NCBI RefSeq assembly: GCF_900231165.1
Contig: NZ_LT960614.1
Span: forward strand, 990,550-1,054,549
DNA: 64,000 bases
From: Hartmannibacter diazotrophicus
GTDB lineage: Bacteria > Pseudomonadota > Alphaproteobacteria > Rhizobiales > Pleomorphomonadaceae
Reading direction: 5' to 3'
The notes under the pieces were generated by a model. The model saw only the letters and a program-made list of their open reading frames with translations. It searched no databases and was not told where the DNA came from. Numbering within the stretch: the stretch's first letter is position 1; the number at the start of each line of letters is the position of its first letter. The position numbers and the translations under genes are program-made. Positions 43,364 through 51,822 of this stretch are shown here, in pieces.

Positions 43364-45031
43364 ATGACCTCTCCCACCTTCACCGTTGCCCGCCGTATCG
43401 TCGAAATCCTCGAGCATCAGGGCGTCCAGCGCATCTTCTGCGTTCCGGGCGAGAGCTATCTGCCCGTGCTCGACGCGCTCTATGATTCCAGCGTCGAGAC
43501 GGTTGTCTGCCGGCAGGAGGGCGGCGCGGCAATGATGGCCGAGGCGACCGGCAAGCTGACGGGACGCCCCGGCATCGCCTTTGTCACGCGCGGGCCGGGT
43601 GTCACCAATGCGAGCGCTGGCCTGCACGTCGCGGCTCAGGATTCGACGCCGATGATCCTCTTCGTCGGCCAGATCGAGCGTGGCATGAAGGAGCGCGAGG
43701 CGTTTCAGGAAATCGACTACAAGGCGGTCTTCGGCTCCATCGCCAAGTGGGTCGTCGAACTCGACGATGCGGCACGGGTCGACGAACTGATCGGCCGGGC
43801 CTTCCAGGTGGCGATGAACGGCCGTCCCGGACCTGTGGTCGTCGCTCTGCCGGAGGATGTGCTGACCGAGGGGGCCATGCCCGTGCCCTATCGTCCGCGT
43901 GAGCCGGTCGCCACCAATCCCGGCCTCAACCTGATGATCCAGCTTCAAAAGAAGCTCTGGGCGGCGGAGCGGCCGATCGCGATCCTTGGCGGCAGCGGCT
44001 GGAGCGAAGCGGCGGTCACCGCCTTCCGCCGTTTCGCGGAACGCTTCGATTTGCCGGTCACCTGCTCCTTCCGCCGCCAGATGCTCTTCGATCACAGCCA
44101 CCCGAATTATGTCGGCGATGTCGGCATCGGCGCCAACCCGGCGCTGATTGCCCGCATCAAGGCGTCCGATCTTGTGCTGCTCGTCGGCGGGCGCATGTCG
44201 GAGATGCCCTCGCAGTCCTATTCGCTGTTCGATATTCCCGAGCCGAAGCAGTTCCTCGTTCACGTCCACGCGGATGCGGAGGAGCTTGGCCGCGTCTACC
44301 ACGCCGGGCTTGCCATTAACGCGACGCCGTCGGGCTTTGCCGCCGCCGCCGAGGGGCTCCAGCCGCCGAACGAGATTCGGTGGGAGGATGAGACCAAGGC
44401 GGCCCGCGCCGACTACCACGCCTGGTCCGACGACCTGCCGGAAACGCCGGGCGAGGTGAAGATGGGCGCCGTCATGGCGCACCTGCGCAAGACCCTGCCG
44501 CCGGAGGCGATCCTCACCAACGGCGCCGGCAACTACGCGACCTGGGTCCACCGCTTCTGGCGCTTCCGCCAGTTCGGCACTCAACTCGCCCCCACGTCCG
44601 GCTCCATGGGCTACGGCCTGCCGGCGGCCGTCGCGGCGAAACTGGAACGGCCCGATGCACCCGTTGTCTGCTTTGCCGGCGACGGCTGTTTCCAGATGAC
44701 GGGACAGGAGTTCGGCACCGCCGTGCAGTTCGGCGCGAACATCGTCGTCCTTGTCGTCGATAATGGCATCTACGGCACGATCCGCATGCATCAGGAGCGG
44801 GAGTTTCCCGGCCGCGTCAGCGGCACCGAACTGCACAACCCCGACTTTGCCGCCCTTGCCCGTGCCTATGGCGGTCATGGTGAGACAGTCCGGACGACCG
44901 ACGACTTCGCTCCCGCGCTGGAGCGCGCCATGGCGGCCGGAAAGCCGGCGCTGATCCACCTCCTCACCGATCCTGAGGCGATCACGCCGACGACGACGAT
45001 TGCGAAGCTCCGCGCGGCATCAAAAGCATGA
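43364..45031 (+). CDS. Thiamine diphosphate-dependent enzyme, acetolactate-synthase-like
   Basis: 555 residues with the three ThDP-enzyme domains. The N-terminal PYR domain has the catalytic Glu in VVCRQEGGAAMMAEATG. The central domain is at about 190-340. The C-terminal PP domain carries the ThDP/Mg motif FAGDGCFQMTGQEFGTAVQFGANIVVLVVDN (GDG to N). No small regulatory subunit (ilvN) is adjacent, so a biosynthetic acetolactate synthase is unlikely. It could be a 2-keto-acid decarboxylase, glyoxylate carboligase or related catabolic enzyme; the sequence does not decide. A YpeA-type acetyltransferase gene follows after 3 bp. Confidence 0.8.
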   Translation: MTSPTFTVARRIVEILEHQGVQRIFCVPGESYLPVLDALYDSSVETVVCRQEGGAAMMAEATGKLTGRPGIAFVTRGPGVTNASAGLHVAAQDSTPMILFVGQIERGMKEREAFQEIDYKAVFGSIAKWVVELDDAARVDELIGRAFQVAMNGRPGPVVVALPEDVLTEGAMPVPYRPREPVATNPGLNLMIQLQKKLWAAERPIAILGGSGWSEAAVTAFRRFAERFDLPVTCSFRRQMLFDHSHPNYVGDVGIGANPALIARIKASDLVLLVGGRMSEMPSQSYSLFDIPEPKQFLVHVHADAEELGRVYHAGLAINATPSGFAAAAEGLQPPNEIRWEDETKAARADYHAWSDDLPETPGEVKMGAVMAHLRKTLPPEAILTNGAGNYATWVHRFWRFRQFGTQLAPTSGSMGYGLPAAVAAKLERPDAPVVCFAGDGCFQMTGQEFGTAVQFGANIVVLVVDNGIYGTIRMHQEREFPGRVSGTELHNPDFAALARAYGGHGETVRTTDDFAPALERAMAAGKPALIHLLTDPEAITPTTTIAKLRAASKA

Positions 45032-45034
45032 GGC

Positions 45035-45523
45035 ATGCATTTTATGACTGCTGCATTTGAAGAAAAGCCACCCCACGCGCCCCAGCCGCAAAACGTCGTT
45101 GTTCGCGATATCGAGGATGGCGACATCGATCATGTCGTGGCGCTTTGGCACGAAGCCGGGCTCTATCGCCCCTGGAATGACCCGCTGAAGGACATCGCCT
45201 TCGCCCGCCGCGATCCGCACGCGACGGTGCTGGTCGCCCTCGATCGCGAGGCGATTGTCGCCACGGCCATGGTCGGCGAGGACGGTCATCGCGGCTGGGT
45301 CTACTATGTGGCGACGGACCCCGGCCGGCGCGGCGAGGGGCTTGGGCGCCTGATCATGCAGGCGGCGGAGGACTGGCTGCTTCGGCGAGGCGTCTGGAAG
45401 ATGCATCTGCTCGTGCGTGAGGGCAACAGCGCCGTCATCGACTTCTACGAACACCTCGGCTTCCGCGACGGCAAGGTTGTTTGCATGCAGAAGGTTATTG
45501 CCCGGACGGGTAGTGAAGAATAA
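45035..45523 (+). CDS. GNAT-family N-acetyltransferase, YpeA-like
   Basis: 162 residues. Acetyl-CoA-binding motif A is VYYVATDPGRRGEGLGRLIMQAAE, and motif B is FYEHLGFRDGKVVCMQK. The segment DHVVALWHEAGLYRPWNDPLKDI closely resembles E. coli YpeA. The acceptor is unknown. It begins 3 bp after the ThDP-enzyme stop and is co-transcribed. An ATG at 45044 is an alternative start. Confidence 0.85.
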   Translation: MHFMTAAFEEKPPHAPQPQNVVVRDIEDGDIDHVVALWHEAGLYRPWNDPLKDIAFARRDPHATVLVALDREAIVATAMVGEDGHRGWVYYVATDPGRRGEGLGRLIMQAAEDWLLRRGVWKMHLLVREGNSAVIDFYEHLGFRDGKVVCMQKVIARTGSEE

Positions 45524-45576
45524 AAATAAACTTTGAATTGTATTGCATATACGGCGTTATACGCATGAGCGCCCGT

Positions 45577-45604
45577 TTGATTGGCTCGAAAACGCCAGTA
45601 TAAT
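45577..45604 (+). promoter_or_regulatory. Sigma-70 promoter upstream of the MASE1 kinase
   Basis: TTGATT (45577-45582) and a perfect TATAAT (45599-45604) are separated by 16 bp, about 155 bp upstream of the kinase start. Confidence 0.7.
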
Positions 45605-45626
45605 TTGAGCCCTCGATAGATTTTTG

Positions 45627-45648
45627 CCTGATAACTTTAATTATCGGG
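45627..45648 (+). promoter_or_regulatory. Leader hairpin before the MASE1 kinase
   Basis: CCTGATAA and TTATCGGG form an 8-bp stem (one G-U pair) around CTTTAA, starting 22 nt after the -10 box. It would be at the 5' end of the kinase mRNA. Confidence 0.4.
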
Positions 45649-45758
45649 TGGGAATTTCCCCCTACAATTGAATGCCTGATCCGGGCTGCCAGGAAAGACT
45701 TGGCGCCGCCCGGACGTGTGGCCGCGATTGTCGAAGGGTATCGCGCAATGACTTTGGC

Positions 45759-48506
45759 ATGGCTGGCTGCATGAACAGCGAATCGAGATCGCCTGATCGG
45801 TCGCCGGCACTCGGACCCGTCGCTCTGGCGGCCGCCCTTTATTTTTTCACCGCCTATGCAAGCATTGCCGTCTCGCGTCTGCCGGGCAGCATCGCGGTCA
45901 TATGGATCGCGAATGCGCTGACATTGGCGCTCGCCCTTTGGCCAGGCGAGCGGCGCCGTCCGGCCATCATTCTGGCCGCGATCTGCGGCGGCATCCTCGC
46001 CAATCTCGCGACGGGGACCGACCTTCTGACGTCGGTTGTCCTGATGCTCTGCAATGGAACGGAGATTGTTCTTGCCGTCCTGATCTCGGATGTCTGCCTG
46101 CGGCGCTGGAAGCCTCAGGATGAGCCTCTCGACTTCATCCGCATGCTCGCGCTGCTCGTCTCCGTCCCCATCCTGCCGGGGGCGATCGCTGCAAGCGCAT
46201 TCCTTTCCCGGCCGGCATTCGAGGGATTGGCGACCATTGTCGAGATGTGGTGGCTCGGGTCCGCCATGGGGATGATCGCGATTGCGCCCATGGCGATCCT
46301 CTATCGCGGCATCGCGCCGACTGCGCAGGACACGAGAGGATCGCGCCGGCTGGAAGCGATCCTGCTGATCCTGGCGATGCCGGTTTTGGCCATTGCGAGC
46401 CTCGCGTTGTTTGACTACCCGCTTGTCGTGGTGGGGCTCGCGCTCGTCATCATCGCGGTCAGGCTTCCGCCTTTCGATACCGCCATGGCTGCGGGGCTTG
46501 CCGTCTTCACCGTATCGGCGGTTGGCGCCCTCGCGGCCAATCTCATCAAGGCCGACGGGGGAGTGCACGTGATGACGCTGGACGTGACCGCCGCGCTCGC
46601 CGTGGTGCCAGCCATCTACATCTCGATGGTGCTGCGTCACCTCCAACGGGAGCGCGACAGCGCCACCACCAACGAATACTTTGCACGCCGGATCATCGAG
46701 AGCTCACCGATCGGAATGGCCATCGTCTCGTTGGATGGCGCGCTGCTTTCGGGCAATGACGCGCTTGCGTCCATGCTGGGCTATTCGCGCGATGAACTGT
46801 CAACGTTGACTGTGCGCGACATCACCTTGCCGAACGACTGGCCGGCCAGCGCCGACATGTTTGCGAAGGCCAAGACCGGGGCGATGGGCAATTATAGTGT
46901 CGAGAAGCGCCATGTTCGCAAGGACGGAACGAATTTCTGGACCCTGCTGACCGTCGCGGTCCTGGAAAAGGGGCCGGGCGGCGTGCCCTGCATGATTTCC
47001 CAGTTCGAGGACATCGACCTGCGCAGGCGATACGAGCGGGACCTGCGCGATCAGGAGGAGCGCTGGCATTTCGCGCTGGAGGCTGCCGGTCAGGGGGTAT
47101 GGGATGCCAACCTGGCGACCGGCAAGACCTACTATTCCCCGACCTGGTGCTCGATGCTGGGCTACTCGTCCCAGGAAATCGGTGACGACATCGATCGCTG
47201 GCTGACGCTGATCCATCCGGATGACCGCGAGGCCGCGCTCACGGCGGACCAGAATCACATTGCCGGCGAGACGCCCTATTTCGAGTCCCAGTTCCGCATG
47301 CGTCACAAGGATGGCCGCTGGATCTGGATTCTCGATCGCGGCCGCGTCATCGAGCAGGATCGGGACGGCAATCCGATGCGCATGATCGGCATCCACACCG
47401 ACATCACAAAGCCCAAGGCGGATCAGGAGGAAATGGCCCGCCTGAAGGACCGCATCGAGCTTGCGGTCGATGCCGGCGGCGTCGGCATCTGGGAATGGAC
47501 GCCGGCGACCGGCAGCATTGGGTGGGACTGGCGGACGCACCAGATCTTCGGAACGACGCCGGAGACGATCCGCAACGACCTCGTCGACTGGGCAGATCGC
47601 CTGCATCCGGCCGATGCCGACGCGGTGATGGAAGGCCTCGACGAGGCACTTCGGCAGAGCGACAGTTGGCAGGCGGAATTTCGCATTCTGACCCCGGCGC
47701 GGGAGGAAAGGCACATCCGGGCTTCCGGACGGATCATCCGCAATGCCGACGGCTCGCCGGACATGCTGGTCGGGACCAATCTGGACATCACCGAGCAGCG
47801 CAAGCGCGCACTGGAATTGCGCGAGGCGAACGAGCGGCTGAACCAGTTCGCATCGATTGCCTCGCACGACATGCAGGCGCCGCTTCGCCATATCGCGCTG
47901 AACAGTGAAATGCTCTTGGCCGAACTCGGCGGGAAGGCATCGCCGGAGGCATCCGAGTCCCTGAGAATCCTCATCGACAGGTCCCGGCATCTGCAGCAAC
48001 TGGTCAAGAGCCTGCTGGCCTATTCCAGGGCTGGCGACCAGGTGAAGCTGGAGCCCGTCGACCTCAACGCGACACTGGCGCGCGCCATCGACATTCTGGG
48101 GACCGACATCGCCGCTTCGGGATGCCGGATCGTTCGCGGCGACCTGCCGACCGTTCGGGGCGACCGGATCCTCCTCACGCAGGTCTTCCAGAATCTGATC
48201 TCGAACGCGATCAAATTTCGCGGCCAGGCGGACCCTGTCATCGAGATCGGCAGCGAGATCCACGGGGACAGGGCCTATGTCCGGATCTCGGACAACGGCA
48301 TCGGCATCGACGACACATACAAGGACTATATTTTCGAGGTCTTCAAGCGCATCCCGACATCTGACAAACGACCCGGAACAGGGATCGGTCTTGCCCTTTG
48401 CCGCAGGATCATGACGGCAATGAAGGGCGATATCTGGCTGCACCCGAAGATCGACGAGGGGAGTTGCTTCATGTTCAAGCTGCCGCTCGCTGACGCAGCA
48501 GAATGA
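45759..48506 (+). CDS. MASE1-PAS-PAS-PAS sensor histidine kinase
   Basis: About 915 residues. Residues 15-280 form a MASE1 membrane sensor with around eight hydrophobic helices (ALGPVALAAALYFFTAYASIAV onward). Three PAS/PAC units follow: ESSPIGMAIVSLDGALLSGN, AAGQGVWDANLATGKTYYSP and AGGVGIWEWTPATGSIGW. The HisKA domain has its phospho-His in ASIASHDMQAPLRHI, a phytochrome-like kinase type. The HATPase shows NLISNAIKF, DNGIGID and GTGIGLALCRRI. There is no receiver domain and no response regulator next to it, so it is an orphan. Start uncertain between 45759 and 45771. A promoter and hairpin lie upstream. Confidence 0.88.
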   Translation: MAGCMNSESRSPDRSPALGPVALAAALYFFTAYASIAVSRLPGSIAVIWIANALTLALALWPGERRRPAIILAAICGGILANLATGTDLLTSVVLMLCNGTEIVLAVLISDVCLRRWKPQDEPLDFIRMLALLVSVPILPGAIAASAFLSRPAFEGLATIVEMWWLGSAMGMIAIAPMAILYRGIAPTAQDTRGSRRLEAILLILAMPVLAIASLALFDYPLVVVGLALVIIAVRLPPFDTAMAAGLAVFTVSAVGALAANLIKADGGVHVMTLDVTAALAVVPAIYISMVLRHLQRERDSATTNEYFARRIIESSPIGMAIVSLDGALLSGNDALASMLGYSRDELSTLTVRDITLPNDWPASADMFAKAKTGAMGNYSVEKRHVRKDGTNFWTLLTVAVLEKGPGGVPCMISQFEDIDLRRRYERDLRDQEERWHFALEAAGQGVWDANLATGKTYYSPTWCSMLGYSSQEIGDDIDRWLTLIHPDDREAALTADQNHIAGETPYFESQFRMRHKDGRWIWILDRGRVIEQDRDGNPMRMIGIHTDITKPKADQEEMARLKDRIELAVDAGGVGIWEWTPATGSIGWDWRTHQIFGTTPETIRNDLVDWADRLHPADADAVMEGLDEALRQSDSWQAEFRILTPAREERHIRASGRIIRNADGSPDMLVGTNLDITEQRKRALELREANERLNQFASIASHDMQAPLRHIALNSEMLLAELGGKASPEASESLRILIDRSRHLQQLVKSLLAYSRAGDQVKLEPVDLNATLARAIDILGTDIAASGCRIVRGDLPTVRGDRILLTQVFQNLISNAIKFRGQADPVIEIGSEIHGDRAYVRISDNGIGIDDTYKDYIFEVFKRIPTSDKRPGTGIGLALCRRIMTAMKGDIWLHPKIDEGSCFMFKLPLADAAE

Positions 48507-48536
48507 AGGGGCGAGGAGGTCCGGACGTTCCAGATC

Positions 48537-49421
48537 CTAGGCTGCGGTCCTTAGCATGCGCGCGATGTTGGTCCGGTGCACGCTCTCGTAGGGCTCGAAA
48601 TAGAGAATGTCACCGGCGGCAAGGTCGTTCGCGACGAAGGCTTCGAGCGACGGATCGGCCGGCGCTCCTGTCCGCCGGCAATCCAGCAATCGCTCGATGT
48701 AATCGCGGTTGGCCGCGATCAGTCCCGGCCCGTAGCCGCCCGCGGCGATGCGCGCCTCGTCGCCGTGGTTGGGCAGGATACTGCGAAAGGGCAGAGCGGC
48801 GAGACGCTTCAGTTCCTCGATGTGGATCTCGGCCCGCTCCGGCGCGGAAATATAGGTGACCGTATCTTCCAGCGTGTCTCCGGCAAACAGCAGTCCGGCA
48901 TCGGGCAGCAGCATCACACAGCCGTCCGGGCTGTGGATCTCGAAGTGATGCAGTTCGACGGCGCGCGAGCCGACGACAAGGTCGAGCCTGCCCTTGAACA
49001 GCCGGTTCGGCATCACGAGCGGCTTGATGGGTGGGTCTTCGGCTTCCAGCTTGGCCTTGTTCTCCTGCAAGAGCTGTGCGGTCTCTTCTAGCGCGATGAT
49101 CTCGCAATCGGCGAAGACCTCGTTGCCGGCGATATGGTCGTCATGCCAGTGGCTGAGCACGACGCGGATCGAGGTGACGCCAAGGCCGGTGAGGTGATCG
49201 TGGATCAGCCGTGCATGGTCCAGCGAGATATGCGTGTCGTAGACGAGGGCCTCTGTCCCGTCGACGATGGCATAGGAGGCGATGCCCAGCGAATAGGCGC
49301 CGTCGTCAAGCCAGTTCGGTCCGTCCGAATGCAGCCGCTTGCCCGGAACGCGCCCGTCGTAATAGGCGTAGACGCCGGGCGAAGGGTTCAGAATTCTCAA
49401 CGTTTCGGTCATGCTGGCCAT
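48537..49421 (-). CDS. MBL-fold metallo-hydrolase
   Basis: 294 residues. The dinuclear metal motif is LSHWHDDHIAGN (H-x-H-x-D-H), with further ligands in IHSPDGCVMLLPDAGLLFAGDTLED and LPNHGDEARI. Members include lactonases, glyoxalase II-like and arylsulfatase-like hydrolases; a Gln/His-rich substrate loop is not diagnostic. The Met at 49421 (MASMTETL) is used since the upstream extension overlaps the shared promoter. It is divergent from the tetR gene, whose operator at 49601-49618 lies between them. Confidence 0.82.
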   Translation of the reverse strand: MASMTETLRILNPSPGVYAYYDGRVPGKRLHSDGPNWLDDGAYSLGIASYAIVDGTEALVYDTHISLDHARLIHDHLTGLGVTSIRVVLSHWHDDHIAGNEVFADCEIIALEETAQLLQENKAKLEAEDPPIKPLVMPNRLFKGRLDLVVGSRAVELHHFEIHSPDGCVMLLPDAGLLFAGDTLEDTVTYISAPERAEIHIEELKRLAALPFRSILPNHGDEARIAAGGYGPGLIAANRDYIERLLDCRRTGAPADPSLEAFVANDLAAGDILYFEPYESVHRTNIARMLRTAA

Positions 49422-49600
49422 GGGACATCCATTCGGTCTCGGCGGGGCGATCCGGATTTCGGCAGGCACCCGTGGAACGCCGGGCACGTGGCCGATAGTC
49501 GGAAGGATAAGGCTTTCACGGCAAGCAAGCTTCGCGCCGCATCGGTCGTTCTCCACAAATTCGCGGCCGGCGGGGGGATTGCGGCGCGATGCTTGAACAC

Positions 49601-49618
49601 ATACCGACCGGTCTGTAT
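49601..49618. promoter_or_regulatory. TetR-type operator between MBL and tetR genes
   Basis: ATACCGACCGGTCTGTAT is an 18-bp palindrome with one mismatched pair, centred on ACCGGT, 33 bp upstream of the tetR start. This ACCGACCGGT pattern is typical of operators of TetR regulators that flank their own gene. Confidence 0.7.
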
Positions 49619-49651
49619 AAGAAATATCGGAAGCTGGAGACGTAGCCGCAC

Positions 49652-50284
49652 ATGGCGGAGAAGATGGAAGACAGACGCAGCAGGAATGCACGCGCAAAGC
49701 TTCTGGATGCGGCCCTCATGGTCATCCGCACCAAGGGCTATTCGGCGACGACCGTCGACGACCTTTGCGCCGAGGCCGGCGTTACCAAGGGCGCCTTCTT
49801 CCATCACTTCAGGACGAAGGAAGACCTTGCCGTGGCGGCTGCCGCCCACTTCGGCGCCATGGCGGACGAACTATTTTCGAGCGCCCCGTTCCAGGCCATC
49901 GTGGATCCGCTGGAAAGACTGGTCGGCTATGTCGAGTTCCGCAAGGCGATTCTTCAGGGCAGCCTGCCGGAGTTCACCTGCCTCGTCGGCACGATGGTTC
50001 AGGAGGCCTACGACAGCCATCCCCCGATCCGCGACGCCTGCAATGCGACAATCAGCGGTCATGCAGCGATGGTAGAGAGTTTCGTGGCGGCTGTGATGGC
50101 GGAGCGCGGCGACCCGACGGGGCAGGGCGCGGCAAGTCTGGCGCTCTACACACAGGCGGTGCTGCAGGGCGCCTTCATTCTCGCCAAGGCTCGGGGCGGA
50201 CCGGACATCGCGGCTGACTGTCTCGACCATCTCATTCGCTATGTGCGGCTGCTGTTTGACGGATCCAGTTCAAGAGAGGGATGA
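49652..50284 (+). CDS. TetR-family transcriptional regulator
   Basis: 210 residues. The helix-turn-helix is at residues 30-60 (TVDDLCAEAGVTKGAFFHHFRTKEDL), and the C-terminal ligand domain is helical. It is first in an apparent operon with an SRPBCC and a DUF1428 gene and divergent from an MBL hydrolase. The palindrome at 49601-49618 is its likely binding site, giving autorepression and control of both directions. The inducer is not known. Confidence 0.88.
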   Translation: MAEKMEDRRSRNARAKLLDAALMVIRTKGYSATTVDDLCAEAGVTKGAFFHHFRTKEDLAVAAAAHFGAMADELFSSAPFQAIVDPLERLVGYVEFRKAILQGSLPEFTCLVGTMVQEAYDSHPPIRDACNATISGHAAMVESFVAAVMAERGDPTGQGAASLALYTQAVLQGAFILAKARGGPDIAADCLDHLIRYVRLLFDGSSSREG

Positions 50285-50775
50285 CCATGGCCAGGCCGAT
50301 CGATGTCGCTCCCAATTCGCCGCGCGAACTTGTCATGGCGCGCATCATAGAGGCGCCCCGAACCGTTGTTTACCGCTGCTGGACCGATCCGGAGCTCCTC
50401 ATGCAGTGGTTCGCGCCGAAGCCGTGGCAGGTGACGGACGCGAAACTCGACGTTCGTCCCGGCGGGCTGAATTCCTTCATGATGGTTGGTCCCGACGGCC
50501 AGGCGTTTCCGAACGCTGGCGTCTACCTCGACGTGGTGCCGAACGAGCGCGTCGTGATCACGGATGCCTTTTCGTCGGCCTGGGTCCCGTCCGACAAGCC
50601 CTTCATGGTCGCGGAAATGACCTTCGAGGATCATTCGGGCGGCACGCTCTACGTCGCCCGCGCCCGTCACTGGAGCGACGAGGATCTGAAGGCCCATGAG
50701 GAGATGGGCTTCCATACGGGATGGGGCCAGTGCGCCGACCAGCTCGAGGCTCTCGCAAGAACGATCGGCGCATGA
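50281..50775 (+). CDS. SRPBCC-domain (AHSA1-like) protein
   Basis: 164 residues. The START/AHSA1-type fold is suggested by ELVMARIIEAPRTVVYRCWTDPELLMQWFAPKPWQV, a core of this family, followed by GGLNSFMMVGPDG and the closing GFHTGWGQCADQLEALAR. These proteins bind hydrophobic ligands or act as Hsp90 co-chaperone-like modules. The start overlaps the tetR stop in an ATGA (alternative Met at 50287), so it is translationally coupled. DUF1428 follows after 25 bp. Confidence 0.85.
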   Translation: MTMARPIDVAPNSPRELVMARIIEAPRTVVYRCWTDPELLMQWFAPKPWQVTDAKLDVRPGGLNSFMMVGPDGQAFPNAGVYLDVVPNERVVITDAFSSAWVPSDKPFMVAEMTFEDHSGGTLYVARARHWSDEDLKAHEEMGFHTGWGQCADQLEALARTIGA

Positions 50776-50800
50776 CAAGGGCACAAGAGGGAGGAAGAGG

Positions 50801-51154
50801 ATGAGTTACGTTGATGGATTTTTGCTGGCGGTGCCGGCAGGCAGGAAGGACGACTACAGGAAGCTCGCCGAAGATGCCGCCGTGATCTTCAAGGAGCACG
50901 GCGCCCTCAAGGTCGTGGAGTGCTGGGGCGACGACGTTCCCGATGGCGAAGTCACGTCATTTCCGATGGCGGTGAAGCGTACCGACGACGAAGTGGTCGT
51001 CTTCTCGTGGATCGTCTGGCCATCGCGCGAAGCGCGCGACGAGGGCAACAGGAAGGTCATGGAGGACCCGCGCATGCAGATGGACATGACCCAGATGCCG
51101 TTCGACGGCAAGCGCATGATCTTTGGCGGGTTCAACGTTCTCGTCGACGCCTGA
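50801..51154 (+). CDS. DUF1428-family protein (YbaA-like)
   Basis: 117 residues closely resembling E. coli YbaA: start MSYVDGFLLAVPAGRKDDYR, the block LKVVECWGDDVPDGEVTSFPMAVK and the end MPFDGKRMIFGGF. The fold is a ferredoxin-like dimer (ABM class); no enzymatic function is established. AGGAAGAGG precedes the ATG. It is the last gene of the tetR-SRPBCC operon. SRPBCC and DUF1428 genes are often neighbours (from memory). Confidence 0.9.
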   Translation: MSYVDGFLLAVPAGRKDDYRKLAEDAAVIFKEHGALKVVECWGDDVPDGEVTSFPMAVKRTDDEVVVFSWIVWPSREARDEGNRKVMEDPRMQMDMTQMPFDGKRMIFGGFNVLVDA

Positions 51155-51567
51155 TCGGGCTGTCTGCCCCAGCGCCGGCATCGTTATCTAGCACAGCTTG
51201 ATTTCTGTCATAACCTCTGTCTGGCCCGCCACATTAACGATGCCATTCAGGATTATTTACATCAGGAGTAGCATGAGCGGCAAACGTCTGACGTATGACT
51301 CCTCTTGTTCGAGATAAGGCGCCATATGGCATCCCGCCCTGCCGTAAGTTTCGTCCAAAGGTACTGATGTTACATCAAAGTCAGAAACGCCGAAAAGAAG
51401 CCGATGGCGCTTGGAGAACGATCCATGCGTTTCAAGGAGACGGTTAGTCCGCTTGGATTGGTTGGAGCAATAACACCTCTTCGAAGGCATCGGAGAACAT
51501 TCTTCCAACGAATAACGGCTCTAAGTGATCCGCTATAAACCAAATTCAAGCTTAAGCTATTATTCTC
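51155..51567. other. Intergenic stretch of lower GC, no gene supported
   Basis: Between the DUF1428 operon and a promoter at 51568. A 14-codon frame with an AGGAG site (ATG at 51273) and a minus-strand frame of 83 codons exist, but neither resembles a known protein. Base composition is lower in GC than in flanking genes, which suggests acquired or decayed sequence. Confidence 0.4.
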
Positions 51568-51596
51568 TTTACATTTTCAGGCTACCAATATATAAA
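51568..51596 (+). promoter_or_regulatory. Sigma-70 promoter facing the hairpin array
   Basis: TTTACA (51568-51573) and TATAAA (51591-51596) are separated by exactly 17 bp. The expected start site, near 51603, falls at the base of the first hairpin of the downstream array. No protein gene follows. Confidence 0.6.
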
Positions 51597-51601
51597 ACGC
51601 A

Positions 51602-51822
51602 CAACGGCGCCGATGGTATGGACCCACCGAACGCCGTTGCTCTTACCCCTTATGGAAGGGGGCAGACCGTTGGGCCGCTAGAAGCGGCCTTCCGATCTTC
51701 TCCGTGTCATGAACCACATGACGCATTCTCCTTTCTGGTTGTCCGTCTGGGGCAGGGTAGAGTTTGGACTTTGGCGGCAACCAAAGTCCGGTTAATGAGG
51801 CGCCCTAGAAGGGCGCCTCATT
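51602..51822 (+). ncRNA. Possible structured small RNA: six consecutive hairpins
   Basis: Stems in order: CAACGGCG/CGCCGTTG (51602-51639), CCCCTT/AAGGGG (51646-51661), GGCCGCT/AGCGGCC with AGA loop (51673-51689), GTGTCATG/CATGACGC (51704-51724, one G-U pair), GGACTTTGG/CCAAAGTCC (51766-51789) and a 13-bp stem AATGAGGCGCCCT/AGGGCGCCTCATT with AGA loop (51794-51822). It starts at the predicted start site of the 51568-51596 promoter. The last stem also covers the stop codon of the opposite wHTH gene and could be its terminator. Alternatively the hairpins belong to a minus-strand transcript from that gene. It does not resemble 6S, SRP, RNase P or tmRNA as I remember them. Confidence 0.4.

Noticed and set aside
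43364-45031. ilvB (biosynthetic acetolactate synthase)
   Set aside because: No ilvN regulatory subunit follows and the context is catabolic; only the ThDP-enzyme family can be supported.
51257-51508. 83-codon minus-strand frame in the low-GC patch
   Set aside because: No ribosome site, no recognisable domain and Cys/Arg/Leu composition typical of random frames.
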